Shown here piece after piece: positions 9,873 to 17,681 of a stretch of 25,097 nucleotides of DNA; position 1 is the stretch's first letter; every line of letters starts with the position of its first letter. The DNA comes from Clostridium sp. 1001275B_160808_H3 (lineage in GTDB: Bacteria; Bacillota; Clostridia; Clostridiales; Clostridiaceae), in NCBI RefSeq assembly GCF_015550425.1, contig NZ_JADNAT010000035.1, positions 1 to 25,097 of the forward strand. The letters are read 5' to 3'. The notes under the pieces are model-generated. The model did no database searches. It was not told the origin of the DNA and saw only the letters and a list, made by a program, of their open reading frames with translations. The translations under genes and the position numbers were made by a program.

Positions 9873-10205
9873 ATGAAAAAAGGGTCTAGTGTAAGTGAAT
9901 TACAAGCAAAGAAAACGGATTACAATATACCAACCTTTGGATATAAAAGTGCTTTATTAATAATTGCAGGTGGAATAGTTGGAACTATGATATTACCTAT
10001 GTTATTAGGTGTATTCGGAATAAGCTTAAATTTATCAATAGTACTAGGAAATACATTTATAACAAGTTTAGCCATTGCTTATTCAAGGTTTTTTATTGAA
10101 ACCAAAAGAGGATACTGTAAAGCATTTTGGATTAACTATGGATTATTTGCATTATCCTTCGGGATAATATCATATTTCTGGAGATATATTGGATTATTTA
10201 TATAA
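9873..10205 (+). CDS. Small PTS-associated membrane protein, paralogue B
   Basis: A 110-residue protein closely related to the one at 7165, with the same N-terminal SVSELQAKKTDYNIPTFGYK block, three membrane helices and the ETKRGYCKAFWINY loop. The second and third helices differ mainly by conservative changes, so the conserved N-terminal block and the Lys-Arg-Gly loop are the likely functional parts. The start follows AAAGGAGG (9854-9861). It sits between IIA and IIB2 and is probably co-transcribed with them, although a 180-base gap with cre-like boxes follows. Function unknown; the family name is not recognised. Confidence 0.82.
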   Translation: MKKGSSVSELQAKKTDYNIPTFGYKSALLIIAGGIVGTMILPMLLGVFGISLNLSIVLGNTFITSLAIAYSRFFIETKRGYCKAFWINYGLFALSFGIISYFWRYIGLFI

Positions 10206-10254
10206 GTTAAAGATAAATAATTATTAAAGTTTCAAAGGACTTATTGAAGTTTCA

Positions 10255-10288
10255 TTGAAAACGTATAGTTTTAGTGAAAACGATTAGT
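10255..10288 (+). promoter_or_regulatory. Two tandem cre-like boxes before IIB2
   Basis: The octamer TGAAAACG occurs twice, at 10256-10263 and 10275-10282, with 19-base spacing. The flanking bases fit the cre consensus only partly in each copy (TTGAAAACGTATAGT and GTGAAAACGATTAGT). They could bind CcpA or another LacI-type repressor. Confidence 0.45.
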
Positions 10289-10312
10289 GAGTTAAATTGA
10301 TTATTAGTATAT

Positions 10313-10370
10313 AAAAATATTAAATAAAAATATTAAATAAAAATATTAAATAAAAATATTAAATAAAAAT
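10313..10370 (+). repeat. 13-bp tandem repeat, 4.5 copies, upstream of IIB2 RBS
   Basis: The unit AAAAATATTAAAT is repeated exactly four times (10313-10364) plus AAAAAT, ending one base before the GGAGG of IIB2. Perfect copies suggest recent expansion and possible copy-number change by slippage. Confidence 0.9.
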
Positions 10371-10385
10371 TTGGAGGTATTAATT

Positions 10386-10697
10386 ATGAAAGTATTATTC
10401 GTATGTTCACAAGGAATGTCAAGTGCAATAGCAGTAAATGCATTAAAGAAAGAAGCAGAAAAAAATGGCGTTAATATGGAAGTAAAAGCTGTAAGTACAC
10501 AAGAGTTTGAAGAAGAAATTAAAGATGGATATGAAGTGGCAATGGTTGCTCCACAAATAAGACATCGTTTTGATTACTTAAAAGAGTATGCAGATGCAGC
10601 TAAGGTTCCATGTGCATTAATACAACCACAAGCTTATAGTCCATTAGGAGGACCAAAGCTATTTAAACAAGTTAAAGAACTTGTAGAAGCTAAATAG
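10386..10697 (+). CDS. PTS lactose/cellobiose-family IIB component (IIB2)
   Basis: A 103-residue IIB phosphocarrier almost identical in plan to IIB1, with the active-site cysteine C7 in VCSQGMSSA. Differences are few and mostly conservative (for example NMEVKAVS for DIEVKAVS), pointing to recent duplication. The start is ATG 10386 after GGAGGT at 10373-10378; an upstream in-frame TTG at 10371 overlaps that ribosome site and is not used. It lies between a tandem-repeat leader and IIC2. It presumably accepts phosphate from the IIA at 9515. Confidence 0.93.
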   Translation: MKVLFVCSQGMSSAIAVNALKKEAEKNGVNMEVKAVSTQEFEEEIKDGYEVAMVAPQIRHRFDYLKEYADAAKVPCALIQPQAYSPLGGPKLFKQVKELVEAK

Positions 10698-10770
10698 TTA
10701 ATAGCTTTATACAAGCTTTATATAATATTTACTTTTTATTTTATTTTATTTATTAAGGGGGAATTAAATT

Positions 10771-12036
10771 ATGAATAATTTTGCTGATTTCTTGGACAAG
10801 AAATTATCTACTCCAATGGCAAAATTAGCAGAGCAACGTCATTTACGTGCTGTGCGTGATGGTATTATAGCTACATTACCATTAATTATTGTTGGTTCAC
10901 TATTTATTATTATAGGGATACCACCACTACCAGAACATTGGGCAGTAACTCAATTTTTAAAAGCTAACAACGGGGTTATAATGTTACCTTATCGTATGAC
11001 AATGTACATTATGACTTTATACGCAACCTGGGGAATTGGTTATAGTCTTGCCAAATCCTATAAACTAGATGGGGTTACAGGAGGAGTACTTTCAGCTATA
11101 GCATTCTTATTAACTATAGTTCCTGTAAGTGTTGAAGGTATGGGATGGATGATGCCTATGGCTAACTTAGGTGGAGGCGGAATGTTCGTTGGTATCTTAG
11201 TATCAATTTTTGCTGTAGAAGTTTTAAGATTTACTACAGTTAAGAATTTTAGAATAAGAATGCCAGAACAAGTACCACCATCAGTTGCAAGATCTTTTGA
11301 AGCATTAACACCGACTGCAATTGTTGTATTCATAATAGGAAGTATTACATATTATGCAAGATTTGATTGGCATGCATTTATAGGAAAATTAATTCAACCA
11401 TTATTATCAGCAACTGATACATTACCAAGTGTTTGGATACTAGTAATTTTAGTTACATTCTTCTGGTCATTTGGTATCCATGGAGTTTCAATTGTTGGAT
11501 CAATTGCAAGACCATTATGGTTAGTTCTATTAGAACAAAACTCATCAGCAGCAGCTGCTGGACAAACATTACCTGCAATAGCAGCAGAACCTTTCTTCCA
11601 ATGGTTTATATGGGTTGGAGGATCAGGATGTACAATTGGATTAGTTATAGCCTTAGCTATATTTGCTAAATCTACATATGGTAAGCAACTAGGTAGAACA
11701 GCGTTAGTACCAGGAATATTCAATATTAATGAACCAATTATATTTGGTGCACCAATAGTGTTAAATCCAACATTAATAATACCATTTATAATTACACCAT
11801 TAGTAACTGCAACATTATCATGGATTGCAATGAGTTTAGACTTAGTATCAAGAGTTGTAGTAACAGCACCTTGGACATTACCAGGACCGATTGGAGCATT
11901 TATGGCAACAGGTGGAGACTGGAGAGCAGCAGTATTAAATATTATTTGTATATTAATTTCAGTAGTAATTTACTATCCATTTGTAAAAATATTTGATAAG
12001 AAATTATTAGTAGAAGAACAAGGTGAACAAGCTTAA
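10771..12036 (+). CDS. PTS lactose/cellobiose-family IIC permease (IIC2)
   Basis: A 421-residue IIC permease paralogous to IIC1. The family motifs FFWSFGIHG, VGGSGCTIGL and FNINEPIIFGAP are intact. Relative to IIC1 and IIC3 it lacks about 23 residues between VPVSV and MMPMANLGGGG, and has a shorter C-terminal tail. The missing part falls in a loop after the third or fourth membrane helix, so the difference may alter specificity or simply be loop variation. The start follows AAGGGGGAA. The gene is followed by a terminator hairpin identical in core to that after IIC1, and then by mupG1 in the same direction. Confidence 0.93.
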   Translation: MNNFADFLDKKLSTPMAKLAEQRHLRAVRDGIIATLPLIIVGSLFIIIGIPPLPEHWAVTQFLKANNGVIMLPYRMTMYIMTLYATWGIGYSLAKSYKLDGVTGGVLSAIAFLLTIVPVSVEGMGWMMPMANLGGGGMFVGILVSIFAVEVLRFTTVKNFRIRMPEQVPPSVARSFEALTPTAIVVFIIGSITYYARFDWHAFIGKLIQPLLSATDTLPSVWILVILVTFFWSFGIHGVSIVGSIARPLWLVLLEQNSSAAAAGQTLPAIAAEPFFQWFIWVGGSGCTIGLVIALAIFAKSTYGKQLGRTALVPGIFNINEPIIFGAPIVLNPTLIIPFIITPLVTATLSWIAMSLDLVSRVVVTAPWTLPGPIGAFMATGGDWRAAVLNIICILISVVIYYPFVKIFDKKLLVEEQGEQA

Positions 12037-12050
12037 TAAAATAATAATTT

Positions 12051-12080
12051 AAAGTGGTGAAGAAATTCACCACTTTATTT
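12051..12080 (+). terminator. Terminator between IIC2 and mupG1
   Basis: AAAGTGGTGAA (12051-12061), GAAA loop, TTCACCACTTT (12066-12076), then ATTTT. It has the same core as the hairpin after IIC1. It lies only 26 bases before the mupG1 start, with no promoter in between, so it probably acts as a partial attenuator inside the operon. Confidence 0.8.
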
Positions 12081-12105
12081 TAAAATAAATGAAGAGGTGA
12101 ATTTT

Positions 12106-13200
12106 ATGGGAAAATTAGGAATATCAATCTATCCAGAAAAAACTACAGAAGAAGAAATTTATAAATATATAGATAAAGCAAGTGAATATGGATTTAGTAG
12201 AATATTTTCATGTTTGCTTTCAGTAGATGATACTAAAGAAAATATAAAAAAGAACTTCAAAAAAATAAATGAATATGCAAAATCAAAAGGATTTGAAATT
12301 ATAGTAGACGTAAGTCCAAGAGTGTTTGATGAATTGGGAATAAGCTATAAGGACTTAAGCTTTTTTAAGGAAATTGGAGCAGATGGCTTAAGATTAGATA
12401 TGGGATTTACTGGTTCAGAGGAATCATTAATGACATTTAATGATGAAAATCTTAAAATTGAAATTAATATGAGTAATAATACTAATTATATAGATACAAT
12501 AATGAATTATATGCCTAATAAAGATAATTTAATTGCTTGTCATAATTTTTATCCACATAGATATAGTGGTTTAAATTTCGATCATTTTATGAGATGTACA
12601 GAAAGATTTAATAAATACGGATTAAGAACAGCTGCATTTATAACAAGTCAAAATGAAGGAACATTTGGCCCATGGCCTGTTACAGATGGACTTCCAACTT
12701 TAGAAATTCATCGTAACTTACCAATAGACGTTCAAGCTAAACACTTAATAGCATTAGGTAATATCAATGACATAATAATATCAAATTGTTATCCTACAGA
12801 AGAGGAAATGAAAAAGTTAGGTTCTATGAGAAAAGATATGGTAACTTTTGATTTAGAGCTTGTAGATGGAGTTCCTGAAATAGAGCAAAAGATATTATTT
12901 GAAGAAATGCATTTTAATAGAGGAGATTTCTCAGATAATTTAATTAGGTCTACTCAAAGTAGAGTTAAGTATAAAGGACATGACTTTAAGTTATTTAATG
13001 CTCCTGAAATAATTAAAAAGGGAGATGTAGTTATAGAAAGTAGTGAATATGGACATTATGCTGGAGAACTACAAATAGCTTTAAATGATATGAAAAATAG
13101 TGGGAAATCAAATGTTGTAGGTCATATAAAAGAAGAAGAAATATTTATTTTAGAGTACATTAGACCATGGCAAAAATTCAACTTCAACTTAATTAACTAA
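12106..13200 (+). CDS. MupG-like 6-phospho-N-acetylmuramidase (DUF871), copy 1
   Basis: A 364-residue protein of the DUF871/MupG family: an N-terminal TIM-barrel part (about residues 1-240) and a C-terminal beta-rich part (about 250-360). In Staphylococcus aureus MupG cleaves MurNAc-6P-GlcNAc to MurNAc-6P and GlcNAc in the cytoplasm. Family motifs LGISIYP, CHNFYPHRYSGL (145-156) and GLPTLEIHR (195-203) are present. At 226-227 it has Ser-Asn where copy 2 and, as I recall, typical members have Gly-Asp (IGD), so its activity or substrate may differ. The start is ATG 12106 after GAGGTG. It follows lactose-family PTS genes and precedes a sugar kinase, suggesting it splits a phosphorylated disaccharide whose free half is phosphorylated next. 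Confidence 0.88.
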   Translation: MGKLGISIYPEKTTEEEIYKYIDKASEYGFSRIFSCLLSVDDTKENIKKNFKKINEYAKSKGFEIIVDVSPRVFDELGISYKDLSFFKEIGADGLRLDMGFTGSEESLMTFNDENLKIEINMSNNTNYIDTIMNYMPNKDNLIACHNFYPHRYSGLNFDHFMRCTERFNKYGLRTAAFITSQNEGTFGPWPVTDGLPTLEIHRNLPIDVQAKHLIALGNINDIIISNCYPTEEEMKKLGSMRKDMVTFDLELVDGVPEIEQKILFEEMHFNRGDFSDNLIRSTQSRVKYKGHDFKLFNAPEIIKKGDVVIESSEYGHYAGELQIALNDMKNSGKSNVVGHIKEEEIFILEYIRPWQKFNFNLIN

Positions 13201-13214
13201 TTGGAGGTTAATCT

Positions 13215-14162
13215 ATGCATTTTTTAGGGATAGATGGTGGCGGAACAAAAACTTGTTTCACATTAATAAATGAAAATGGAAAAGTTATTACTAGAGTTAT
13301 AAAGGGAACTTGTCATCCAACTCAAATTGGATTTGATAACTTGGAAAAATTATTAACAGAAGGATTAGAGGAAATAATAAGTTCTAGTAATATTTCTAAA
13401 AAAGAAATTACAAAGAGCTATTTAGGATTAGCAGGCTATGGAATAGTAAAAGAAATTGCAGAAGGAATAGCAAAAGTAGTTTCAAGAGTATTTAATGGAA
13501 TGGACTATATCTTAAATAATGATGTTAGAGTTGCAATAGCAGGGGCACTAGCTGGTGAAGATGGAATAAATGTTGTTGCTGGAACAGGATCAATAGCATT
13601 AGCACTAAAAGATGAAAAAGTTCTAAGATGCGGTGGATGGGGTTACTCTATAGGTGATGAAGCTTCAGCATATTGGATAGGTAAAAAATCATTAGCACTA
13701 TTTAGTAAGCAAAGTGATGGAAGAGTAGAAAAAGCACCATTATATGAAATATTTAAAAAAGAACTTGATTTAAAGACTGATTTTGAAATAGTTTCATATG
13801 TAAATGAAAAATTAAAAGGTGATAGAGGAGAAATAGCTAAGCTTGCTAGATTATGCTCTGATGCCGCTGAACGTGGAGATGAAGGTGCAATAGCAATCTT
13901 TAATGAAGCTGCAAAAGAAATGGCAGAAATGATAAAAACTCTATTAAAAAATTATGATGAAGATATCGTTAAAGTTTCATATACAGGCGGAGTATTCAAA
14001 AGTGGGGAATTAATCCTTAAGCCATTAAGAGAAAATTTAAATGGATATAATGCTGAATTAGTAGAACCAAAGCTAAGCCCGGATTTAGGTGCTTGCTTAT
14101 TAGCATATATGAATTTAGGGAATAAAGTCGCTGAAGAAGTGATTGAAGAAATGAAAAATTAA
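13215..14162 (+). CDS. BadF/BadG-type N-acetylhexosamine kinase (GlcNAc or MurNAc/GlcNAc kinase)
   Basis: A 315-residue ASKHA-fold kinase of the BadF/BadG/BcrA/BcrD ATPase family, the group containing eukaryotic-type GlcNAc kinases and clostridial MurK. The phosphate-1 loop is GIDGGGTKT (residues 5-13), the putative catalytic Asp lies in NNDVRVAI (D103), phosphate-2 is VAGTGSIA (121-128), followed by GGWGYSIGDEAS (140-151) and an adenosine-type TGGVFKSGE. It probably phosphorylates GlcNAc (and perhaps MurNAc) at C6 in the cytoplasm, using the free sugar released by the adjacent MupG-like enzyme; substrate assignment is from context. The start follows TTGGAGG, 14 bases after mupG1. A terminator follows at 14307. 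Confidence 0.88.
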   Translation: MHFLGIDGGGTKTCFTLINENGKVITRVIKGTCHPTQIGFDNLEKLLTEGLEEIISSSNISKKEITKSYLGLAGYGIVKEIAEGIAKVVSRVFNGMDYILNNDVRVAIAGALAGEDGINVVAGTGSIALALKDEKVLRCGGWGYSIGDEASAYWIGKKSLALFSKQSDGRVEKAPLYEIFKKELDLKTDFEIVSYVNEKLKGDRGEIAKLARLCSDAAERGDEGAIAIFNEAAKEMAEMIKTLLKNYDEDIVKVSYTGGVFKSGELILKPLRENLNGYNAELVEPKLSPDLGACLLAYMNLGNKVAEEVIEEMKN

Positions 14163-14306
14163 TAGAATTGATAAGGAAATTGTGGAAGTAATTCAGATTG
14201 GTCTGAATTAAATAGTGAAATAAAAATTTTTAAGAAATAATTCATCTTAATTGGATTATGGTGAAAGAATTAAAATTTATTTTAGATAACTATCTGTGAT
14301 GATATG

Positions 14307-14350
14307 GCTGTATTTAAGTATTTTATAATAACTTTGATACAGCTTTTTTT
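14307..14350 (+). terminator. Terminator after the kinase gene
   Basis: GCTGTAT (14307-14313) pairs with ATACAGC (14337-14343), with an inner AAGT/ACTT pair, followed by seven or more T residues. Confidence 0.8.
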
Positions 14351-14471
14351 CTTAAAGTAAGTATAAACCTTAATTTAATATAGTATAAATAAAATGAATA
14401 TTATTATTGGTTTTAATCTAGATTACTTAATAAGTAGTGACGAAAAAGTGTTTTTATATTTTTACACTTTT

Positions 14472-14486
14472 ATGAAAACGTTATAC
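14472..14486 (+). promoter_or_regulatory. cre-like site before IIC3
   Basis: ATGAAAACGTTATAC fits the cre consensus except at position 14. It shares the TGAAAACG core found before IIB1, IIB2 and murQ. Confidence 0.45.
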
Positions 14487-14531
14487 ATATGTATTTATTA
14501 TTAATATTATATTTATTAGGGGGAATAAAAT

Positions 14532-15872
14532 ATGGCGAGTTTTACTGAGTTTCTAGAAAAACGGTTATCTACACCTATGGCTAAATTAGCTGAACAAAGG
14601 CATTTACGTGCAATACGTGATGGGATTATTGCTACTTTACCACTAATTATTGTTGGGTCTTTTTTTCTAATAATTGCGAATCCTCCATTGCCAGAAAATT
14701 GGGGAATTACAAAAACTCTAAAAGATAATGCTGCAACTATAGTACTTCCATTTAGAATGACAATGTATATTATGACAGTATATGCTTGTTGGGGAATAGG
14801 GTATAGCTTATCAAAGTCTTATAAACTTGATGGTGTAACTGGTGGAACACTATCAGCAGCATCATTTTTATTAACACTTGTTCCAAAGAGTGTTGCTGCA
14901 TTAACACCGGAATTAATGGAAATTGTTAATGGAAATCTAGATTTATTAAAATGGTATCAAGGTCTACCTCAAGGTTTTCAAATGCCAATGGCAAATATGG
15001 GAGGAGGTGGAATGTTTGTTGGTATTATAATATCAATATTAGCAGTTGAAATATTTAGGTTTACAAATAGAAGTGGATTTAAAATATCAATGCCAGAACA
15101 AGTACCAGCATCAGTTGCTAGAAGTTTCGAAGCATTAACACCAGCAGCTATTTTAGTATTATTAATTGGATCAATAACTTATTATTTTAATTTTGACTGG
15201 CACGGATTTATCTCTAAGATAGTTAGTCCACTAGTATCAGCTAGCGATACATTATTAAGCGTTTTAATATTATCATTTTTAAACAACTTTTTCTGGTGCT
15301 TTGGCATTCATGGGGCATCAATAGTTGGATCAATTGCAAGACCTGTATGGTTGATGTTATTAGATAAAAATCAAATAGCTGTAACAGCAGGAGGTGCTTT
15401 ACCAGCAATAGCAGCAGAACCTTTCTTTCAATGGTTTGTTTATATGGGAGGTTCAGGAATAGGATTAGTTATAGTACTATTACTATTTGCTAAGTCTACT
15501 TATGGAAATCAATTAGCAAGAACAGCACTTATTCCAAGCATATTTAACATTAATGAACCAATTGTATTCGGGGCACCATTAGTATTAAATCCAACTTTGA
15601 TAATTCCATTTTTGATAATTCCTATAGTTAATGCAACTGTAGCATGGTTTGCTACTACCTTAGAACTAGTTTCTAGAGTTCAAATAATTGCACCGTGGAC
15701 GTTACCAGGGCCAATTGGAGCATTTATAGCTACAGGTGGTGATTGGAGAGCGGTAGTATTATGTATAATTTGTATATTAATTTCAATTATAATTTATTAT
15801 CCTTTTGTAAAAATATATGATAATAAGCTTTTGCTAGAAGAAAAATCTGAAGGTGAAATTAGTAATATATAA
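14532..15872 (+). CDS. Orphan PTS lactose/cellobiose-family IIC permease (IIC3)
   Basis: A 446-residue IIC permease most similar to IIC1, including the loop missing from IIC2. His260 in FFWCFGIHG and the Glu of FNINEPIVFGAP are kept. Two conserved places have changed: IIC1/IIC2 read DTLPSVWILVIL where this reads DTLLSVLILSFL (about 239-250), and IIC1/IIC2 GGSGCTIGL is shortened by two residues to GGSGIGL (about 306-312). It has no adjacent IIB, IIA or small membrane protein, so it must borrow those from cassettes A or B, or be decaying. The frame is intact. The start follows TTAGGGGGAA. It has its own cre-like box and terminator. Confidence 0.9.
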   Translation: MASFTEFLEKRLSTPMAKLAEQRHLRAIRDGIIATLPLIIVGSFFLIIANPPLPENWGITKTLKDNAATIVLPFRMTMYIMTVYACWGIGYSLSKSYKLDGVTGGTLSAASFLLTLVPKSVAALTPELMEIVNGNLDLLKWYQGLPQGFQMPMANMGGGGMFVGIIISILAVEIFRFTNRSGFKISMPEQVPASVARSFEALTPAAILVLLIGSITYYFNFDWHGFISKIVSPLVSASDTLLSVLILSFLNNFFWCFGIHGASIVGSIARPVWLMLLDKNQIAVTAGGALPAIAAEPFFQWFVYMGGSGIGLVIVLLLFAKSTYGNQLARTALIPSIFNINEPIVFGAPLVLNPTLIIPFLIIPIVNATVAWFATTLELVSRVQIIAPWTLPGPIGAFIATGGDWRAVVLCIICILISIIIYYPFVKIYDNKLLLEEKSEGEISNI

Positions 15873-15943
15873 ATAAATTCTGTATAGGACTATTGAATAA
15901 TTTAAATAACGATATTTAAAAATTTATAAAAAGAATGGAAGAT

Positions 15944-15975
15944 AAAAAGAGAAATTCTGAAGAATTTCTCTTTTT
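15944..15975 (+). terminator. Terminator after IIC3
   Basis: A perfect 14-bp stem AAAAAGAGAAATTC (15944-15957) and GAATTTCTCTTTTT (15962-15975) with a TGAA loop. Its arms are identical to those of the terminator at 24987. Confidence 0.9.
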
Positions 15976-16019
15976 ATATCTTTCATAACTCATAAATCAG
16001 AGTCACTTCTCATATCATA

Positions 16020-16112
16020 CATTTAACATTAAGAATTCTTTCTTAAACTCCTTTAGAGTTTATTCCTTAATTATCTATTGTCCATTATCAATTTTCAATT
16101 ATTTATTGTCAA
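16020..16112. repeat. Degenerate repeat tract between convergent genes
   Basis: Pyrimidine-rich, loosely repeated words such as TTATCAATTTTCAATT and TTATTGTCAATT (about 16071-16113) resemble, in inverted form, the AATTGACAATG-type sequence at 24965. It probably belongs to a dispersed AT-rich repeat family. No gene is seen. Confidence 0.35.
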
Positions 16113-17291
16113 TTACATAAAGTCATAGTCTATAGTAATAACACAATTATATTGAGGGTGCTCTTTTTTTATTGCATCCTTTATATCTACTAGCATTTTT
16201 TCTTGTTTCTTCTTATTACCTGATTCTGATGCATCTAATACTATATCGAATATTAAGTTTTTAATGTCACCTTCGCCAACTATTCTAAAATCATGCATTG
16301 ATTTTATTTCAGGATATTTTCTAAGTATTTTTTCAACATAATCCCATGCTTCTTTAATTTCATCAGTTATAACACAAATTGGATCCATGTGTATAACTAA
16401 ATGTAAATTAAGATCTCTTGAAACTTCTCTTTCTGCTTTATCTATCACATTATGAATTTCCATTATATCTATATCAGATGGAATTTCGGCATGTAGTGAA
16501 GCTATAATTCTTCCAGGACCATAGTTATGAACTATAAGATCATGAACACCTGAAATATGTGGATAAGATAATACTTTTTCACAGATTTCACTTACAAGCT
16601 CAGGATCTGGAGCTTCTCCAAGTAATGGATTTAATGTTTCTTTTACCAAGCCAAAACCTGCATATAAGATAGCTAGAGCTACAAATACACCTATATATCC
16701 ATCAATAGGAAAGCTTGTGAATTTTGCTAATAAAAATGATATTACAACAGTACTGGATGTAAAAACATCACCAAGTGCATCAGTTGCGGCAGCTTTTAAA
16801 GCAGATGAATTTATTTTATTTCCTATAAATTTATTAAAGGATGATAACCATACTTTAAAACCAATTGAAACTAAAAGTAATATAAATGGAATAAGTTCAA
16901 AAGTTACGACTTCTGGATTTAAAATTCTTTCAATAGATGATTTAACAAATTGTACTCCTACAAGCATTACCATAAAGGCTACTAAAAGAGCAGATAAATA
17001 TTCTATCCTGCCATGTCCAAAAGGATGCTCTGCATCAGCAGGCTTGTTTGACATTTTAAAACCAATTATGGTAATTATAGATGATGCTGCATCAGATAAA
17101 TTATTAAATGCATCAGCAGAAATAGCAATAGAGCCAACTAACATTCCAACTGAAAATTTTATTAAAAATAAAATAAAATTTATTATGATTCCAACAATTC
17201 CACCTAAGGTTCCATAAGAATTACGGACCCTTGAATCCTTTGTATTTTCACTATTTTTAATGAAAGATTTAACTAGAAATTTAGAAATCAT
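16113..17291 (-). CDS. Cation diffusion facilitator family transporter, probably Mn(II)-type
   Basis: A 392-residue CDF antiporter with six membrane helices in about residues 28-225 and a cytoplasmic C-terminal region. The helix 2 site reads SADAFNNLSDAAS (D60, N64) and helix 5 reads TDALGD (D171, D175). A DxxxD pair in helix 5, in place of HxxxD, is associated with Mn-type CDFs such as Bacillus MneP, so manganese (or iron) export is more likely than zinc; this is inference. After the membrane domain there are two successive dimerisation-like modules (about 230-305 and 315-390), longer than the usual 300-residue CDF. The start is ATG 17291, which has AGGAGTG just upstream; the TTG at 17324 lacks such a site. 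It is convergent with IIC3 and unrelated to sugar use. Confidence 0.9.
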   Translation of the reverse strand: MISKFLVKSFIKNSENTKDSRVRNSYGTLGGIVGIIINFILFLIKFSVGMLVGSIAISADAFNNLSDAASSIITIIGFKMSNKPADAEHPFGHGRIEYLSALLVAFMVMLVGVQFVKSSIERILNPEVVTFELIPFILLLVSIGFKVWLSSFNKFIGNKINSSALKAAATDALGDVFTSSTVVISFLLAKFTSFPIDGYIGVFVALAILYAGFGLVKETLNPLLGEAPDPELVSEICEKVLSYPHISGVHDLIVHNYGPGRIIASLHAEIPSDIDIMEIHNVIDKAEREVSRDLNLHLVIHMDPICVITDEIKEAWDYVEKILRKYPEIKSMHDFRIVGEGDIKNLIFDIVLDASESGNKKKQEKMLVDIKDAIKKEHPQYNCVITIDYDFM

Positions 17292-17637
17292 CTTATCACT
17301 CCTATCTATATAATATTTTCCCAATGAAATAGTTATCTATTCAATGGTATTTTTTAACTATGTTGGCATTTGTTTTATAAATATAATCATTATTATATAT
17401 TAAAACTTATTTATTTCAATTAGAATAAATTTAATAAATAAAATTATATTATTTAATATATTAATTCCATTCCTTGCAGCATTATATTCCAAATAAATGT
17501 ATAATAAATATATATATTATCAACATTATTTTAAAACAGAGCCTATTTAAAAAAGCTAAAATAATAAGCTTGATATATATGATAGATAGTAAATTTTATA
17601 TAAAAATATTCTTAATAAAAGTAAAATAAATGTTTTG

Positions 17638-17666
17638 AAAGGATATAACGTTTCGTTATACCCTTT
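17638..17666. terminator. Hairpin with T-run, possible terminator
   Basis: AAAGGATATAACG (17638-17650) pairs with CGTTATACCCTTT (17654-17666) with one mismatch around a TTT loop. No gene on the plus strand ends nearby, so its role is unclear. Confidence 0.4.
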
Positions 17667-17681
17667 GTCAATACATGCTCC

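Larger units (their letters stand above)
14163..14531 (+). other. Intergenic region between kinase and IIC3
   Basis: No gene seen. It holds an 8-bp hairpin AATTCAGA-TTGG-TCTGAATT (14190-14209) without a T-tract, the terminator at 14307, an AAAAGTGT/ACACTTTT pair near 14444-14470 and a cre-like box at 14472. No clear promoter for IIC3 was identified. Confidence 0.5.

Noticed and set aside
10313..10370. CRISPR-like array
   Set aside because: The 13-bp units are directly adjacent without spacers; this is a simple tandem repeat. No CRISPR array was seen elsewhere.
10371..10385. TTG start for IIB2
   Set aside because: It overlaps the GGAGGT ribosome site and would add residues absent from IIB1.
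11058..11723. Minus-strand frames within IIC2
   Set aside because: They are shadow frames of a clear membrane permease, with no ribosome sites or family features.
14444..14470. Terminator directly before IIC3
   Set aside because: The AAAAGTGT/ACACTTTT stem has a large A/T loop and no clean T-tract after it; left as an unassigned inverted repeat.
17292..17324. TTG start of the CDF transporter
   Set aside because: The added residues are encoded by the ribosome-binding region; ATG 17291 has AGGAGTG correctly spaced.
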